DNA of 17,553 bases from contig WRKK01000342.1 in the NCBI GenBank assembly GCA_009782245.1, positions 1-17,553 on the forward strand, written 5' to 3'. Both the position numbers and the translations under genes were made by a program. The DNA comes from Defluviitaleaceae bacterium. Lineage in GTDB: Bacteria > Bacillota > Clostridia > Lachnospirales > WQUN01. The notes below the pieces were generated by a model. That model was not told the DNA's origin, did not search any database, and saw only the letters and a program-made list of their open reading frames with translations. Shown here one piece after another: positions 6,887 to 15,928 of the stretch (position 1 is its first letter; each line of letters opens with the position of its first letter).

Positions 6887-8005
6887 ATGAAATTTTTTCA
6901 TTTGGCGGATTTGCACCTGGGAATCCGTGTCAACGAGTTTTCCATGATAGACGACCAACGCCACATTTTGGGCGAAATTTTGCGACTTGCCGAAACCCAC
7001 AAGCCGCAAGCCGTGCTGATTGCTGGCGATGTTTACGATAAGGCAACGCCCACCACGGAGGCGGTTAAGCTGTTGGGCGATTTTTTAGTGGGATTAAGCC
7101 GCCTAAACATTGCGGTTTACATGATTCCTGGCAACCACGATAACGCCGAACGACTGGCTTTTGCCGCTCCGTTGCTGGAAAATAGCGGACTTTACATAGC
7201 ACAAGCCTACAACGGCGAAATTGCCCACTTTTCCGCAACGGACGATTTTGGCAACCTTAATTTTTGGCTGTTGCCCTACATAAAACCTGCCGCCGTCCGC
7301 CAATTTTTCCCAGAAAACACCATAAAATCCTATAATGATGCGGTTGCGGCGGTTCTGCAAAATGCCTATAATAAAATCGACCGCTCGCAACGCAACATTT
7401 TGCTTGCCCACCAATTTATAACGGGTGCAACCACCAGCCAATCCGAGGAAATCTATATTGGCGGCTTGGAGAACGTCAACGCCGAATTGTTTGCGGCGTT
7501 CGATTATGTCGCTTTGGGACACCTGCACCGCCCACAGGCTATTTTACGGGATTCTTTGCGATATTCTGGCACTCCGCTAAAATACTCGCTTTCGGAAGTA
7601 TCTCACGAAAAAACTGTAACGGTGGTTGACATCTTGCAAAAAGGCGACCTAAAAATCGCAGAGTTGCCGCTAAATCCCGTGAAAAATATGCAGGAAATCA
7701 AGGGAAAATTTGCGGAAATATCGCAAAACGCCACAAATGACTACGTTTACATCACGCTGACGGACGAACTGGAAGAACCCCACGCAATCAGCCGTTTACA
7801 GCGGATTTTTCCCAATCTAATGAAATTGCAATACGAAAACAGCCGCACAAAGGCGGAATTTAGCCCAAAAGCCGCTGTCAACACAAAATTACCGCTGGAT
7901 TTGCTGCAAGAATTGTACACCGCCCAAAACGGCTCGTCGATGACCGCTGAACAAGCGGATTATTCCGCCGATTTGTTGCAAAAAATAAAGGAGGACTTAA
8001 TTTGA
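6887..8005 (+). CDS. sbcD: Exonuclease subunit SbcD (Mre11-type)
   Basis: Nuclease subunit of the SbcCD complex, which cleaves DNA hairpins and processes double-strand ends with Mn2+. The 372-residue protein shows all the calcineurin-like phosphoesterase motifs in order: DLHLG (Asp8, His10), GDVYDK (Asp48), GNHDN (Asn83-His84), AHQF (His175) and GHLH (His212, His214). A C-terminal capping region follows. GGAGGA (6877-6882) gives a good ribosome binding site for the ATG. The gene overlaps sbcC by four bases (TTGA), typical of a coupled pair producing one complex. Length is close to the family norm (~400). Confidence 0.95.
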   Translation: MKFFHLADLHLGIRVNEFSMIDDQRHILGEILRLAETHKPQAVLIAGDVYDKATPTTEAVKLLGDFLVGLSRLNIAVYMIPGNHDNAERLAFAAPLLENSGLYIAQAYNGEIAHFSATDDFGNLNFWLLPYIKPAAVRQFFPENTIKSYNDAVAAVLQNAYNKIDRSQRNILLAHQFITGATTSQSEEIYIGGLENVNAELFAAFDYVALGHLHRPQAILRDSLRYSGTPLKYSLSEVSHEKTVTVVDILQKGDLKIAELPLNPVKNMQEIKGKFAEISQNATNDYVYITLTDELEEPHAISRLQRIFPNLMKLQYENSRTKAEFSPKAAVNTKLPLDLLQELYTAQNGSSMTAEQADYSADLLQKIKEDLI

Positions 8006-10800
8006 GACCGCTAAATTTGAAAATGTCGGCGTTTGGCTGTTATGCTGGCTTTTGCGAGATTGATTTCACGCAATTTGGCACGGAGGGCATTTTTTTAATC
8101 ACGGGCAACACGGGTGCGGGCAAAACCACCGTTTTTGACGCTATCACGTTTGCGTTGTACGGCAAAACTAGCGGCGAAAACCGTGCCGAATCCACGTTGC
8201 GCAGCGAATACGCCGAGCCGACCGCCGAAACCTTTGTAGAATACACATTTTTGTACCATAATGTTGAATATCTTGTGCGGCGCACTCCACGGCACTTGCG
8301 AGCAAAGCGGCGCGGCGATGGCTTGGTGGAACAGCCCGAAACCGTGGAGTTTTCCAAAAAAACCGAAAACCGCAACATTTTAACCAACAAAACCGAGGCG
8401 AACGCCGCAATAGAGAGCCTTTTGGGCGTTAGCAAAGAGCAATTTGTGCAGATTTCCATGATTGCACAGGGCGAATTTTTGAAGTTGCTACTGGCGACAA
8501 CCAAGGAGCGGAGCGAGATTTTTCGGCGTATTTTTGATACGAAGATTTACCAGGTGTTTCAGGAGCAGATAAAAATTGATTTGAAAGCTGTTGCCGATAA
8601 AGAGCCTGATTTAGAGCAATCCAAAAAGTCTGCTGTTGACAGCGTTATTGGCATTAGCTTTATAACTGCATCTGAAAATGAAATTATTGGTGCTTTGGCA
8701 AATTTTATTGAACAGGACAAAAAAAGTTTAGCAAAAAATAATGCTACGTTGGAGCGAATAACCAATCTTTTGAAAAAAAACCGCCAAAATTTACTGATAA
8801 AAATAAAAGCAGAGGAAATTAAATCAGATTTAGGTAACACTCTAGGCTGGTTGTCACGAAAGGAAAAAGATTTACAAGAAGCAACTGAAGAATTAAAGTT
8901 GATAGAAAAAGAAACGCCAAAATACGAAAAGTTAAGAGAAATGATTATTGAGTTGGAGTTATCGTTGCCAAAATATTCCGCTTTGCAAACCTTGCTAAAC
9001 AGCATACAAGAAAAATCAGCACAGCTTGACATCGCCAAAACGACAATAACAACATTCGAAGAGTGTTACAATCAAACTAACCTTGCCTTGGAGGAAATCA
9101 AAACAGAATTGCAAAATTTATCAAAAACGGAACTAACACTGGAAAGTTTACAAAATCAACAAAAAATGCTGTTAGAACGAAATGAAACACTTGAAAACGT
9201 GGAAATTATCAAAAAAGATTACGAAAAGTTGTGTGTAAACTTGACGAAAATTCAAGCAGGCTACAGAAAAGCAACGGAAAATCACGAAAAAGCACAGGAT
9301 ATTTACGAACGCCTTAACAAAGCTTTTTTGGACGAACAAGCAGGCATTTTAGCAAAAAAATTATTACAACCGCAAAAACCCTGCCCAGTTTGTGGTGCTT
9401 TGGAACATCCCAGTCCAGCAAAATTATCTCCAAATGCCCCAACAAAAGAGGATTTGGAGCAAGCAAAAAAAAATGCCAATCAATCGGCAACAGAAATGTC
9501 TAATGCAAGCCAATTAGCAAACAATTTTTTAGGGCAAGAAAAATCACGAAAAAGTGAATTAATTGCAAATGTAAGCAGTATTTTTGAAAATTTTGCGAAT
9601 TTTTACGAAGAACATCGAAAATTAACCGATTTTAGCGAAATTTTAGCAAAAATATCAACAAAATTGCTACATTCAAAAAAAGAAGTTGCTCAAAATTTGA
9701 ACACCATTAGCAATCAATTAAAAATCGAGCAATCCAATTTGCTAAAAAAAGCAGAAAACGAGCAAAAATTATTACAATATGAGCAACAAATAGCGGAAAT
9801 ATCGCAAAAAATGCAACAAAACCGAGAACAATCCATAAAAATATCGGCACAACTAGAAAACGAAATAATTGCCCAAAAAGTACAATCGGAGGAGTTGCAG
9901 TTTGATAGCGAAACATCTGCAAATACAGAAATAGCTAGGCTAAAACGAAAACAACAGGAGTTTACAGTAAATCTTTTTACAGCTAGACAAACTTTTGACT
10001 TTGAAGTAGTACAGCTAGAAAAAACAAAGTCAAAGGTAGAAACTTTGCAAAAACAGCTGGACAAAAACGATGACACGGATATTGTCGGTGATAGCCAGCT
10101 CATTAAATGGTTTATAGAACGCCTTGAGACTGACCAAAACAGCCTAAATGCTCAAAATCAAGAAATATCCTTTCGGATTGAAAACAACAAAAAAGCATTA
10201 AAATCCCTAAAAAAAATTGCGACAAATCGTGTAGCTGTAATTGAACATTATAAATGGCTTAAAGCACTATCGGACACCGTCAACGGCAACCTATCGGGCA
10301 AGGACAAAATCCGCCTAGAAACCTATATGCAGACGATTTATTTTGACAGAATTGTCGCACGGGCGAATGTGCGTTTAATGGAGATGTCGGGCGGGCAATA
10401 CGAGTTAAAGCGGCAAGAAGACGGCAGTCGGCAGGGTCAAGGTGGGCTAAACTTGAACATTGTAGATTATTATCAAGGTAGCCAATCGGAGCGAGATGTA
10501 AAAACTCTTTCTGGCGGCGAGTCGTTTTTGGCGGCGTTGTCGCTTGCGTTGGGCTTGTCGGACGAAATTCAGAGTTACGCTGGCGGAATCCGCTTTGATT
10601 CAATGTTCATTGACGAGGGTTTCGGCTCGCTGGACGAAAAAACGCTTGCACAGGCAATAAAAACGCTGGCGGGAATCTCGCAAAATGGGCGACTTTTGGG
10701 GATAATATCCCATGTGCAAGAGTTGAACGAAAAAATCGACCGCAAAATAATTGTTACAAAACAGCGGAGCGGCGGCAGTAATGCGGTTGTTAATGCGTAA
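8002..10800 (+). CDS. sbcC: Exonuclease subunit SbcC (Rad50-type ATPase)
   Basis: SMC-like ATPase partner of SbcD in hairpin and DNA-end processing. The 932-residue protein has Walker A GNTGAGKT (35-42), a long coiled coil, the zinc-hook CPVC (461-464) at its apex, the second coiled coil, ABC signature LSGGES (836-841) and Walker B MFIDEGFGSLD (868-878). This domain order is diagnostic. The start is TTG at 8002, set by AAGGAGG (7988-7994) seven bases upstream and by the TTGA overlap with the sbcD stop. The coiled-coil part (about 8560-10250) is visibly more AT-rich and uses more A/T-ending codons than the two ATPase ends. No frameshift is seen. E. coli SbcC is somewhat longer (1048 residues), so these coils are slightly shorter. 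Confidence 0.95.
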   Translation: MRPLNLKMSAFGCYAGFCEIDFTQFGTEGIFLITGNTGAGKTTVFDAITFALYGKTSGENRAESTLRSEYAEPTAETFVEYTFLYHNVEYLVRRTPRHLRAKRRGDGLVEQPETVEFSKKTENRNILTNKTEANAAIESLLGVSKEQFVQISMIAQGEFLKLLLATTKERSEIFRRIFDTKIYQVFQEQIKIDLKAVADKEPDLEQSKKSAVDSVIGISFITASENEIIGALANFIEQDKKSLAKNNATLERITNLLKKNRQNLLIKIKAEEIKSDLGNTLGWLSRKEKDLQEATEELKLIEKETPKYEKLREMIIELELSLPKYSALQTLLNSIQEKSAQLDIAKTTITTFEECYNQTNLALEEIKTELQNLSKTELTLESLQNQQKMLLERNETLENVEIIKKDYEKLCVNLTKIQAGYRKATENHEKAQDIYERLNKAFLDEQAGILAKKLLQPQKPCPVCGALEHPSPAKLSPNAPTKEDLEQAKKNANQSATEMSNASQLANNFLGQEKSRKSELIANVSSIFENFANFYEEHRKLTDFSEILAKISTKLLHSKKEVAQNLNTISNQLKIEQSNLLKKAENEQKLLQYEQQIAEISQKMQQNREQSIKISAQLENEIIAQKVQSEELQFDSETSANTEIARLKRKQQEFTVNLFTARQTFDFEVVQLEKTKSKVETLQKQLDKNDDTDIVGDSQLIKWFIERLETDQNSLNAQNQEISFRIENNKKALKSLKKIATNRVAVIEHYKWLKALSDTVNGNLSGKDKIRLETYMQTIYFDRIVARANVRLMEMSGGQYELKRQEDGSRQGQGGLNLNIVDYYQGSQSERDVKTLSGGESFLAALSLALGLSDEIQSYAGGIRFDSMFIDEGFGSLDEKTLAQAIKTLAGISQNGRLLGIISHVQELNEKIDRKIIVTKQRSGGSNAVVNA

Positions 10801-10828
10801 ATGCGAAAATGCGAAAAGGTGTGAAAAT

Positions 10829-11428
10829 ATGGCTAAAATGAAAAAATCCACAAAAATTTATTTGCCGTTCAAAAGAATGGTTGATTTTACGCTATCTTTG
10901 ATGGGCTTGATTGTGCTGTTGCCTGTGCTTGCGGCGATTGCGGCGGCGATAAAAGCCGATTCCAAGGGGGCTGTTTTGTTTTGCCAAAAACGAGTGGGAA
11001 TCGGCAAAAAGCACTTCACGATATACAAATTCCGCACAATGTACACCGACACGCCGAAAGATATGCCAACGCACCTTTTGGCGGATTCTGAAACGCATAT
11101 AACGAAAGTTGGGCGAATTTTGCGGAAAACCTCGCTGGACGAACTGCCGCAACTGGTCAATATTTTGCGTGGCGATATGTCAATAATTGGCCCGCGCCCC
11201 GCATTGTACAACCAATACGACCTAATCGCCGAACGTGATAAATATCACGCAAACGACATTCGCCCAGGTTTGTCTGGTTGGGCGCAGGTTAATGGGCGCG
11301 ACGAGTTGCCAATCCCAGTAAAAGCGGAGTTGGACGGCTTTTATTTGCAAAATATGGGCGTTTTGCTGGATTTGCGGATTTTTTTTAGGACGGTGATTGT
11401 TGCGGTTCGTGGGGACGGGATTCAGTAA
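10829..11428 (+). CDS. Small monotopic phosphoglycosyl transferase (sugar transferase)
   Basis: Predicted to transfer a phosphosugar from a nucleotide sugar onto undecaprenyl phosphate, the first membrane step of surface glycan or capsule synthesis. The 199 residues match a complete PglC-like minimal enzyme: basic N-terminus, one re-entrant hydrophobic helix (about 18-42), KFRTM (67-71), the catalytic Asp104-Glu105 dyad in SLDELPQL, GPRP (121-124) and the PGLSGWAQVNGR block (146-157). I chose the ATG at 10829, with AAGG upstream, over an earlier in-frame ATG inside sbcC. It follows sbcC by 28 bases with no terminator, so it is probably co-transcribed, although no functional link to SbcCD is known. 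Substrate unknown. With the glycosyltransferase remnant at 6511, it may be a leftover of a glycan locus. Confidence 0.9.
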   Translation: MAKMKKSTKIYLPFKRMVDFTLSLMGLIVLLPVLAAIAAAIKADSKGAVLFCQKRVGIGKKHFTIYKFRTMYTDTPKDMPTHLLADSETHITKVGRILRKTSLDELPQLVNILRGDMSIIGPRPALYNQYDLIAERDKYHANDIRPGLSGWAQVNGRDELPIPVKAELDGFYLQNMGVLLDLRIFFRTVIVAVRGDGIQ

Positions 11429-11550
11429 TATTGCGGAACTTATCCCCGTTTTATCGGCGTTCTTCGCTATATTCTGCGGTTTTCAATCTGTAAAATTTGC
11501 AAAACCAAAAAAATTATATACTGCGATTACCAAAAACCGAGGAGGAAAAC

Positions 11551-13080
11551 ATGAACATTTTCAAGCAATCCTACAAAATCGTCCGCAAAAACAGCGATAC
11601 AATCTACAAGGGGTTCGGCTTTAAGCACCATTCCGATGCCACGCAATATTACGTGCACCCCAACAATGAATCATACAAAGGCACAACCACGCTCTGCCAG
11701 CCAATCGGCGAGGCTTTGTCGCTGTTTACGCAGTTTGTCAACTCTGTGGACAGCCAAAATCCGCCAACCGCTCCAACAAGCGATTATTTCACAAGCGACA
11801 ACGAGGAAATCACGTTTATCAAACTTGCTGTGCCTGCCGATTGGCGTGAAAACAATATTGTAAACCCAAAAATATACGCTTATAACGCCCATTTTGACAA
11901 CGACAATCTCACAATCGCCGCATACGCAGAAAACGGCGAATATATTAACGAAGATTGGGAGAAAAACGCCGATTTTTACGCAATGCTACCATGTTTTTGC
12001 GTGTTGCTTGCACGAGAATGCAGCACAAATGCGGATTTTTCCGCCATGTTACTGGAATATGCGGAATCTCCGACCGTTGACCTGTTTGTCAACCTGCACG
12101 AGGATTTTTATCAAGCCCATAAATTTGACGAATATTCCCTTAAATACGCCGATTTAAGCAACTTTGACACAGCAAACATGACATCTTTTCGTGAAAATTT
12201 CAGTATAATTTCTGAAAACAAGAATATTGCCAACAGTGAGCCAATTTCCGAGATAGTTCCGTTTGGTGAGGGCGAATTTAATACGGAATATCTGCCGCTA
12301 ATTCCGCAATTATCGGAAGAATTGCCCAAAACTGTGCAAAGCATATGCACGGCAATCACAGCTGGCGATGTGCTGTCAACCCTGTTTTATGGGCCCGCTG
12401 GAACTGGCAAAACAATGTCATGCAAATTGGCTTGCCAAGCTATAAAGTTGCCCATTTTGGAGATTATCAACTGCACGGAAAATTTGGACGAGTTTATTTT
12501 GGGGAAATTTTTACCGCAAGAGGATAAAATAATCTTCCGAGAAAGCTACGTTACAAAGGCGATTCGTGAGGGCGGTGCGGTCGTTTTTGAGGAAATCAAC
12601 TTCGCAAAGCCGCAATATTTGGCGTTTTTGAACTCTTTGCTAGACGACAACGGATTTGTGCGGCTTGACAACGGAGAAATTGTGCGGCGACATAAAAATT
12701 TCCGATTTTTCGCCACAATGAATTTGGGATATTTCGGCACAAAAGAGCTGAATCAAGCCCTGTACAACCGTTTCAACGTTGTTGTAGAACTAGCTGCACT
12801 GGAGGACGATTTTATCATAAAAATGCTGACAACGCGCGTTCCGCAATGTGCCGATAAAGTCGAGAAAATGCTGGGCGTGTACCGCAAAATCAAGAAAAAA
12901 ATCGAAAGCGAAGAGTTGGATTTCGTGATTTCGCCACGCAATTTGGAAAACTGGGCAAGGCTGGCAAAATACGAGGGCTACGTAAAAGCCGCCGAGAAAA
13001 CAATCGTCCCAATCGCAAAAAGCGACCGCATTATGGAGAACACAATCAGAGGAATTATTATTTTGTACAAATGGGGGTAA
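11551..13080 (+). CDS. MoxR-like AAA+ ATPase with novel N-terminal region
   Basis: A 509-residue protein. The C-terminal half is an AAA+ module of the AAA_5/MoxR-CbbQ type: Walker A GPAGTGKT (281-288), Walker B AVVFEEIN (343-350), sensor-1 Asn391 in ATMNLGYFG, arginine-finger candidate Arg407 and sensor-2 region SPRNLENW (461-468). MoxR ATPases remodel client complexes, usually with a VWA protein, which is encoded two genes downstream. Residues 1-240 are acidic and aromatic-rich and match no family I recognise. The ATG at 11551 is set by GAGGAGG (11539-11545). The 122-base gap before it holds only a weak TATACT (11517-11522) without a good -35, so the promoter is uncertain. It is the first gene of the AAA/Sel1/VWA cassette. 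Confidence 0.85.
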   Translation: MNIFKQSYKIVRKNSDTIYKGFGFKHHSDATQYYVHPNNESYKGTTTLCQPIGEALSLFTQFVNSVDSQNPPTAPTSDYFTSDNEEITFIKLAVPADWRENNIVNPKIYAYNAHFDNDNLTIAAYAENGEYINEDWEKNADFYAMLPCFCVLLARECSTNADFSAMLLEYAESPTVDLFVNLHEDFYQAHKFDEYSLKYADLSNFDTANMTSFRENFSIISENKNIANSEPISEIVPFGEGEFNTEYLPLIPQLSEELPKTVQSICTAITAGDVLSTLFYGPAGTGKTMSCKLACQAIKLPILEIINCTENLDEFILGKFLPQEDKIIFRESYVTKAIREGGAVVFEEINFAKPQYLAFLNSLLDDNGFVRLDNGEIVRRHKNFRFFATMNLGYFGTKELNQALYNRFNVVVELAALEDDFIIKMLTTRVPQCADKVEKMLGVYRKIKKKIESEELDFVISPRNLENWARLAKYEGYVKAAEKTIVPIAKSDRIMENTIRGIIILYKWG

Positions 13081-13082
13081 TT

Positions 13083-14018
13083 ATGGATTTATACGAAGAG
13101 ATTAAAAAAGCCGACAACGGCGACAAAAACGCACAAATGCTGGTTGCAAATTACATGATTTTTGAGCAAGGCGACGACATACCCAGCGATTGGGCGGAGC
13201 GAGCCATAAAATATTATGAATCCGCCGCCGAACAGGGCGAAATGGCGGCGTGTCTGAATTTGAGCGTGGTTTATCGGTTTGGTAAGGGCGTTCCGAGAAA
13301 CCGAGAAAAGGTGTTTTTTTGGCTGAATAAAGCGGCGAAATCGCTGTATCCTGCGGCTTTTCGCTATTTGGGCTATGCGTTGGAGATTCCTGTGGGATAT
13401 AACGATGTGTATGACGAAACGGCGGATTATAAGGCGGCTTTTTGCTATTTTTTCAAGGGTGCAATGCTGGACGATGCCGATTGTTTTTACAAAATGGGCG
13501 ATATGTATTTTTCGGGAAAATACGTTGAAATGGACAAGGAATTTGCATTTAAGATGTACGAACATTCCAAGGAAGAGAGCGGATATTTGTCGGATAGTTT
13601 GGCGGTGCGGCTGGGCGAATGCTATTTTTACGGTATCGGCACAAAGCAGGACATTGAAAAGGCACGAGAATATTTTGAACATACGATTGAACTCGTGGAA
13701 GAGAAGTTGGCGGACGGCGAAAAACCGTTTTTCGTGATGTCGGCGTATAAGAGGGCGAAATTTTTGTTGAAATTGCTGAAAAATGAGGAGATTCCGCTAC
13801 CAGCGGTTTCCGAAAAAAAGGCGGAATATATGGGGCAAAATGACGAAGAAATGTTCAAATATTTAGCAAAACGTGCGTTAAACGAGGAAAACGATAATAG
13901 CGACACTCTCGCAAACCTTGCAAATATGTACAAAAACGGGATTTTCGTTGATGTTGACAAAAAATTCTCGGAATTTTTGAGCAAAAAAAAGACAACCAAC
14001 GAAAGCGAGGAAACTTAA
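13083..14018 (+). CDS. Sel1-like repeat protein
   Basis: A 311-residue, acidic, soluble protein with several Sel1/TPR-like helical repeats. The clearest copies are around residues 40-88 (YYESAAEQGEMAACLNLSVV with a YRFGKGVPRN turn) and 172-203 (AVRLGECYFYGIGT, then IEKAREYFEH). A weaker copy lies at about 117-160, and an MYKNGIFVD repeat near the C-terminus. Sel1 repeats are protein-interaction scaffolds, so it probably links the ATPase to the VWA protein or to a client. The start at 13083 (two bases after the AAA+ stop, GGGGG five bases upstream) is preferred over an overlapping ATG at 13071. Its stop overlaps the next start (TAATG). No signal peptide. Exact function unknown. Confidence 0.85.
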   Translation: MDLYEEIKKADNGDKNAQMLVANYMIFEQGDDIPSDWAERAIKYYESAAEQGEMAACLNLSVVYRFGKGVPRNREKVFFWLNKAAKSLYPAAFRYLGYALEIPVGYNDVYDETADYKAAFCYFFKGAMLDDADCFYKMGDMYFSGKYVEMDKEFAFKMYEHSKEESGYLSDSLAVRLGECYFYGIGTKQDIEKAREYFEHTIELVEEKLADGEKPFFVMSAYKRAKFLLKLLKNEEIPLPAVSEKKAEYMGQNDEEMFKYLAKRALNEENDNSDTLANLANMYKNGIFVDVDKKFSEFLSKKKTTNESEET

Positions 14019-15928
14019 TGAAACTAGAAAAATCCGCCCAAAAAGCCCTTCGCCAATTCCAATGCGAGAAAAGCCGCAATATAGAGGAATCTTTCGCACG
14101 GACATTAAGCGAAAGCGAGAAAATCCGCCTATTTTTCATAAACGAAAATAGTGCTTTTACGGACGGCAAAAATATTGTTGTCGATCCCGCAATGAACGCT
14201 GTTTTTGCCGATAAAAAGGCACTTTTACAGGTGGAAAATTATCTTAAAATTTCGCATGAATTTTCCACCGATTTTTGGAACGCCCTTAAAATGCTGACCA
14301 GAGGGCAAAATATCCATGAAAGTCTGCATATTTTGTACACTGATTTTCCGTCAAAAATTGCCATGGACGAACGTGCAACCAGCAAATCTCGCAGATTAAC
14401 GCTTGCATCAATCTACAATATCATAGAGGACGCTTTTGTTGAGGCGGCTGGTTGCAGCGTTTTTGATAATTTGGAACTGTTTTTGCAATTTAACCGACTG
14501 GCAACGTTATTTTGCAACAGCCCAGTTGAGGGAACGGCAAACCAAAAATTCCGAGAAATTTCCGAAAAAAGCGAGCGTGAAGAAGAACATCAAGCGGAAC
14601 GCCAGCTTGTGCTTGATTTGCTGGAATATCTCAATTATATGGCGGAATTTTTACTATATCCAATGGTGGTGCAAGAGCCGCCGCACACAAACATCGCCCA
14701 ATATGTGCAGCAAACCAAGCAACTTTTCTTGGACGGCAGCATTTGCGGCGAACCTAGCGAACGCTACACTTTCACGCAACGCATTTTTGACATAATTGAG
14801 CCGATTATCCCAAATATCGATTTTGAGGACGATGAATTTTTTCAAAAGATTCTGCGAAAGTTGCCAGGTTACGCCACGCATTTAGACGGCGACAAAAGCC
14901 TTTCCGCCCACAAAAGCAAGGGCAGGACGGCAAAAATTACACGCCGATTATTCTCCGATTTGGACGGAAAGCCGATATATACTGATTTTGGCGGTCAAAT
15001 ATACGTGCTAATTGCAGAATACGCCGCCGACAGGAAAAATTTACTGGAAATAATCACAATAAAGCCAGCAATAGTGCATTGGTCAGCCACGGAATTTGAT
15101 TGTGCCGTCCTGCACAACAAGATAAAAATCATAGAAACTAAGCCAAAACCCAACCAAAATATGCGCCGTGCGTATCAAAATTTGTGCAGCAAATATCAAG
15201 CAAGCATAAACAGCTACAACAGCCGTTTTGCCCAACTTTTGAGGGCGAAAACCGATTTGCGAGAGGAAAAGAAAATTTTCGGAAATGGCATAAATTCGGC
15301 ACGGCTGTCGGACACGAAAAAACGCTACTGGTACAAAAAAATCTCGGACGAGGGTTTGCCAGATATTGCGATAATGCTGTTGATAGACGGTTCTGGGTCG
15401 ATGGCTGGCGGACGGCGAAATAGTGCGATAACTTCTAGTATGATTTTGCATGAAGTGCTGAAAACACAGGGGATTCCGCACACGATTGTCGAACATAGGG
15501 CTGGTTTTACCGAGCCGCTGGTTAAAATCAACATAATGGTAAGTTTCGGCGGCAGAGCGGACGAAAAGCTGAATATTATGTCAATTTCGGCAAAGGGCGA
15601 CAATCGAGACGGACTGGCGTTATTTTGGGCGGAGCGGTATATTAAGCGGCATTCCAGCACCGAGCGGCGGTTGATAATCTCGGTTGCAGACGGTCAACCT
15701 GCCCACAAATACGACAATTATTATCCCCCAGTTTCCGCCAAAGATACCGCAAACGCCGCCGCAAAAATTATAAAACGTGGCACGGACATTGTCGCCGTTG
15801 CTCTGGACGATAGCGACAATTTTTATTGCTATGATGCTTTGAAAGAAATTTATCCAACCGTGGTGGCTTGCACGGATTTGCGAGAACTTACTGGGCAGTT
15901 GTTGGGGATTGTTTCTAGGGTTTTGTAG
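14018..15928 (+). CDS. VWA-domain protein with HExxH motif (CobT/NorD-like)
   Basis: A 636-residue protein. The C-terminal VWA domain (about 447-636) has an intact MIDAS, DGSGS (Asp457, Ser459, Ser461), plus KGDNRDG (526-532) and VADGQP (556-561), the arrangement seen in CobT and NorD VWA proteins that partner MoxR ATPases. The N-terminal half carries HESLH (100-104), an HExxH zinc-site motif, followed by NIIEDAFVEAAG (134-145) where a Glu could be the third ligand. This combination suggests a putative metallopeptidase domain joined to VWA (inference). No membrane segment is visible. The start overlaps the Sel1 stop by one base (TAATG) with GAGGA upstream, so the three proteins are made in coupled fashion. 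Not a cobaltochelatase by context: no cobalamin genes are nearby. Confidence 0.85.
   Translation: MKLEKSAQKALRQFQCEKSRNIEESFARTLSESEKIRLFFINENSAFTDGKNIVVDPAMNAVFADKKALLQVENYLKISHEFSTDFWNALKMLTRGQNIHESLHILYTDFPSKIAMDERATSKSRRLTLASIYNIIEDAFVEAAGCSVFDNLELFLQFNRLATLFCNSPVEGTANQKFREISEKSEREEEHQAERQLVLDLLEYLNYMAEFLLYPMVVQEPPHTNIAQYVQQTKQLFLDGSICGEPSERYTFTQRIFDIIEPIIPNIDFEDDEFFQKILRKLPGYATHLDGDKSLSAHKSKGRTAKITRRLFSDLDGKPIYTDFGGQIYVLIAEYAADRKNLLEIITIKPAIVHWSATEFDCAVLHNKIKIIETKPKPNQNMRRAYQNLCSKYQASINSYNSRFAQLLRAKTDLREEKKIFGNGINSARLSDTKKRYWYKKISDEGLPDIAIMLLIDGSGSMAGGRRNSAITSSMILHEVLKTQGIPHTIVEHRAGFTEPLVKINIMVSFGGRADEKLNIMSISAKGDNRDGLALFWAERYIKRHSSTERRLIISVADGQPAHKYDNYYPPVSAKDTANAAAKIIKRGTDIVAVALDDSDNFYCYDALKEIYPTVVACTDLRELTGQLLGIVSRVL

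Noticed and set aside
14018..15928. Cobaltochelatase CobT or NO reductase activator NorD assignment
   Set aside because: The VWA motifs are of this type, but no cobalamin or nor genes are nearby, and the Sel1 gene and HExxH motif do not fit, so only a family-level call is given.
15926..15928. TAG reassigned as a sense codon (e.g. pyrrolysine)
   Set aside because: TAG also serves as an ordinary stop after cimA, and the VWA protein ends naturally at this point. No supporting genes are visible.
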